Assembly (NCBI GenBank): GCA_029548365.1
Contig: JAKPNN010000038.1
Location: 1-34,733 of the forward strand
Direction of reading: 5' to 3'
Source of the DNA: Chloroflexota bacterium
Lineage (GTDB): Bacteria; Chloroflexota; Anaerolineae; Anaerolineales; Anaerolineaceae
DNA: 34,733 nt
Shown: positions 32,964 through 34,733 of the stretch, in pieces
Layout: every line of letters begins with the position of its first letter
Position numbering within the stretch: the stretch's first letter is position 1
Notes under the pieces: generated by a model
What the model saw: only the letters and a program-made list of their open reading frames with translations
Databases searched by the model: none
Told to the model about the DNA's origin: nothing
Position numbers and translations under genes: made by a program

Positions 32964-33845
32964 TCAATCAGCCTTGTCATCCGGGAGGGGCAACCAGGCC
33001 TGGTGAGGGAAAAGCTTCTGAATTGCCTGTCGATACAACATCCCTGCCTGCCGCTTTAAGCGCACCATCCGCTCACGAGTAAGCTGTGGTTGAGGCGCGT
33101 CATCGGGTAAAGGTTGTGCCAGTGCAGTCAGGTAGAGGTTCAACAGCGAGGAGCGCGGAAAGCCGTGGCGATGAAAAAAGAATACGTGATAGCCTGCCTG
33201 CCGTAAAACCGTCTGCAGGCTGTGCGGGGTATAGCAGGCCAGGTGCGCCAGCTCAAAACTGTCATGCGCATAAAAATTAGGCACCTCCAGCAAGAGGATG
33301 CCGCTTTCATTAAGAAGCTCTCTGCGGATTGTGCTTAACATCCCCACCGGGTCTGGCAGGTGTTCTAAAACATGAACCAGGCTGACCAGGTCAAACCTGG
33401 GCGGGTTGTCCGCTAACAGCTTGTCAAGCGCTGCATACATGTTAATCCCCCGATCCTGAGCATACCGCCTGTAAGCCTCTCCCGGTTCAACACCGACCAC
33501 AACGCTGTCGAAGGCGTCTTGAAAGGCTGCCAGCAGGATGCCGGTTGATGCGCCAATATCCAAAATGCGCGCCGGCGGATCGATCTGCAGTGCGTGCAAT
33601 ATTTTAATCAGGGATAACGCCCGACGTTCCTGTACCCACAGGTCTTTTGCTGTTGGTTCTTCTGAAGACTGGTAAATTCTGCGGTAGGTTTCTGCATAAA
33701 AAGCCGGGTCTGCCGCCTGGCTGGCTTGTGGAGATTGATAAATCAACCCGCAATGCGTACATTGGAAATACGCCAGCGGAAAGCCAAAGGATTCCACCTG
33801 GGTAAAAAGATCGTATTGGGCTGATCCACATACCAAACAAATCAT
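32964..33845 (-). CDS. SAM-dependent methyltransferase with N-terminal zinc ribbon
   Basis: A 293-residue class I methyltransferase. Cys3, Cys6 (CLVC) and Cys29, Cys32 (CTHC) form a four-Cys zinc-binding head. ILDIGASTGILLAAF (~94-108) is the SAM-binding motif, LVHVLEHLPDPVGML the second conserved block, and LLLEVPNF the following strand. Enzymes with this layout are frequent in sugar-modification and polysaccharide loci, where they methylate a sugar or a glycan end. It has its own extended -10 at 33875-33883, so it may be expressed separately from the gene upstream. Confidence 0.88.
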   Translation of the reverse strand: MICLVCGSAQYDLFTQVESFGFPLAYFQCTHCGLIYQSPQASQAADPAFYAETYRRIYQSSEEPTAKDLWVQERRALSLIKILHALQIDPPARILDIGASTGILLAAFQDAFDSVVVGVEPGEAYRRYAQDRGINMYAALDKLLADNPPRFDLVSLVHVLEHLPDPVGMLSTIRRELLNESGILLLEVPNFYAHDSFELAHLACYTPHSLQTVLRQAGYHVFFFHRHGFPRSSLLNLYLTALAQPLPDDAPQPQLTRERMVRLKRQAGMLYRQAIQKLFPHQAWLPLPDDKAD

Positions 33846-33874
33846 AAACAGCTCGCAAAACCGGTTTTCAATCG

Positions 33875-33883
33875 ATTATATCA
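33875..33883 (-). promoter_or_regulatory. Extended -10 promoter before the methyltransferase gene
   Basis: TGA-TATAAT on the minus strand, 30 bp before the start codon. The -35 is not conserved. Confidence 0.55.
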
Positions 33884-34036
33884 TTCTGCAACCGGTCTAC
33901 GCCTCCAGAATTTTCAGATCTTTTACTATCGTGGTCTGAACGGTTAAAGACACGTTCCGGCTAACCGGTTTGAGCCGCAGCACCCCACGATCAACCCTGT
34001 TTCTCGGTTACTGCTCCCAGGTTCTGCCAGGCATCA

Positions 34037-34733
34037 TTAAAAACGTGTGTCTTTGTCCTGAAAACCTTTTTGAACCACCGCGGCATTCAACGCGGCCAGT
34101 TCAGGACGTTGCTCCAGCAGGGAAATGATTTCATCCAGTGAAAACTCGTCAGTACACTCAAAATGCTCGTAAATCTGCTGAATCAAAGCCAGATCCTCAG
34201 GAGTGTCCACCGTCAGGCGATAATGGCTTAAGTCGGGTTCATGATCAATTAAAACGACCTTAAACCGCCCTTCCTGCTGGTAGAAATAGGGCATAACATG
34301 CTCCCGCTCGTGCTTTTGCTCAGCCTCGCACCAAGCGCGCGCCAGGTTGTCAAAACTCACCACCTCGGTATCCATACCAATGGGCGTGGTGCGCTTCAAT
34401 GGCGGTGGTAGACGATTGGCAGCAAAATCTGCCTTGGTTTCAAAAAAACTGTGTACGGTCCGATCAATGAACCGTGGGTCAACCACAGGACAATCCCCAG
34501 TCAACCGCACGATCGTTTCAGCTCTAAACAAACCGGCTGTTCGATAATAGCGGTCGAGCACATCATGAGGGCTTCCGCGAAAATAGGGGATGCCAAATTT
34601 TCGGCACATCTGGGCGATGCGGTTATCCTCCGGGTCAAGCGTAGTGGCAACAACCACCTGCCCGATGCTGCTTGCACGCCGTACCCGGGTCACCTGGCGA
34701 ACGAGCATTGGCTTTCCGCAAACTTCCTTAAGA
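34037..34733 (-). CDS. SpsF-like cytidylyltransferase family protein (partial)
   Basis: The frame runs off the right edge: codons upstream of the ATG at 34708 remain open and read LKEVCGKPMLVRQV, the usual continuation of the SpsF-type N-terminus after GSTRLPGKV. At least 231 residues are visible. VVATTLDPEDN, VRLTGDCPVVDP and the C-terminal LTVDTPEDLALI match that nucleotidyltransferase family (spore coat/legionaminate-type NTP transferases). The last ~30 residues (QRPELAALNAAVV) are helical. It is separated from the methyltransferase gene by ~190 bp, and most of its N-terminal loop lies outside the window. Confidence 0.85.
   Translation of the reverse strand, partial: LKEVCGKPMLVRQVTRVRRASSIGQVVVATTLDPEDNRIAQMCRKFGIPYFRGSPHDVLDRYYRTAGLFRAETIVRLTGDCPVVDPRFIDRTVHSFFETKADFAANRLPPPLKRTTPIGMDTEVVSFDNLARAWCEAEQKHEREHVMPYFYQQEGRFKVVLIDHEPDLSHYRLTVDTPEDLALIQQIYEHFECTDEFSLDEIISLLEQRPELAALNAAVVQKGFQDKDTRF

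Overview
The window reads as a piece of an anaerobic bacterial chromosome, most likely a member of the Chloroflexota (Anaerolineae-like). That placement is an inference from the gene mix: a tungsten-type aldehyde ferredoxin oxidoreductase with ubiquitin-like partners, a gatCAB operon, kbl, and a large surface-glycan locus. No rRNA or other decisive marker is present.

Region 1 (1-3.5 kb) holds two CRISPR arrays in the same orientation with the same 37-bp repeat, and no complete cas gene. Array 1 (18 repeats in view) enters from the left edge. Array 2 (15 repeats) has its own leader. Between them lies a 5'-truncated cas2 remnant, and both arrays end in the same kind of decayed terminal repeat followed by related trailer sequence. 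This fits a partial tandem duplication of a cas2-leader-array-trailer unit. The repeat carries a UUCG-capped hairpin directly before an AUUGAAAC handle, as expected for Cas6-type processing.

Region 2 (3.5-8.6 kb, minus strand) is a tungsten/molybdenum cofactor enzyme module. It contains an aldehyde ferredoxin oxidoreductase, two beta-grasp MoaD/ThiS-like proteins (one with a Gly-Gly tail, one with an unusual tail) and a separate MoeB/ThiF-type activating enzyme. The oxidoreductase mRNA leader has a promoter, a structured element resembling a Moco/Tuco riboswitch, and a 16-bp intrinsic terminator whose first arm overlaps the closing stem of that element. An unknown lipoprotein lies between the two parts.

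Region 3 (8.9-15.6 kb) is housekeeping: tRNA-Gly(TCC), gatC-gatA-gatB for amidotransferase-dependent Gln/Asn-tRNA synthesis, kbl, a small Cys-rich protein, a DUF1232 membrane protein and a lone family-2 glycosyltransferase.

Region 4 (15.9 kb to the right edge) is a surface polysaccharide/glycoconjugate locus. A Wzz-like and a Wzy-like gene run on the plus strand. They converge on a long minus-strand series of about 16 genes: glycosyltransferases, nucleotide-sugar and nonulosonic-acid enzymes (NeuB without a SAF domain, two CMP-sugar synthetases of which one is fused to a KdsC-like HAD domain, and an SpsF-like cytidylyltransferase cut by the window end), dehydrogenases, a radical SAM protein, a MptE/DUF115-like protein and a methyltransferase. 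Together they look able to make, activate and transfer a sialic-acid-like sugar. The precise sugar cannot be read from sequence, and no NeuC-type epimerase is in view. Several -10 elements inside the series suggest nested promoters.
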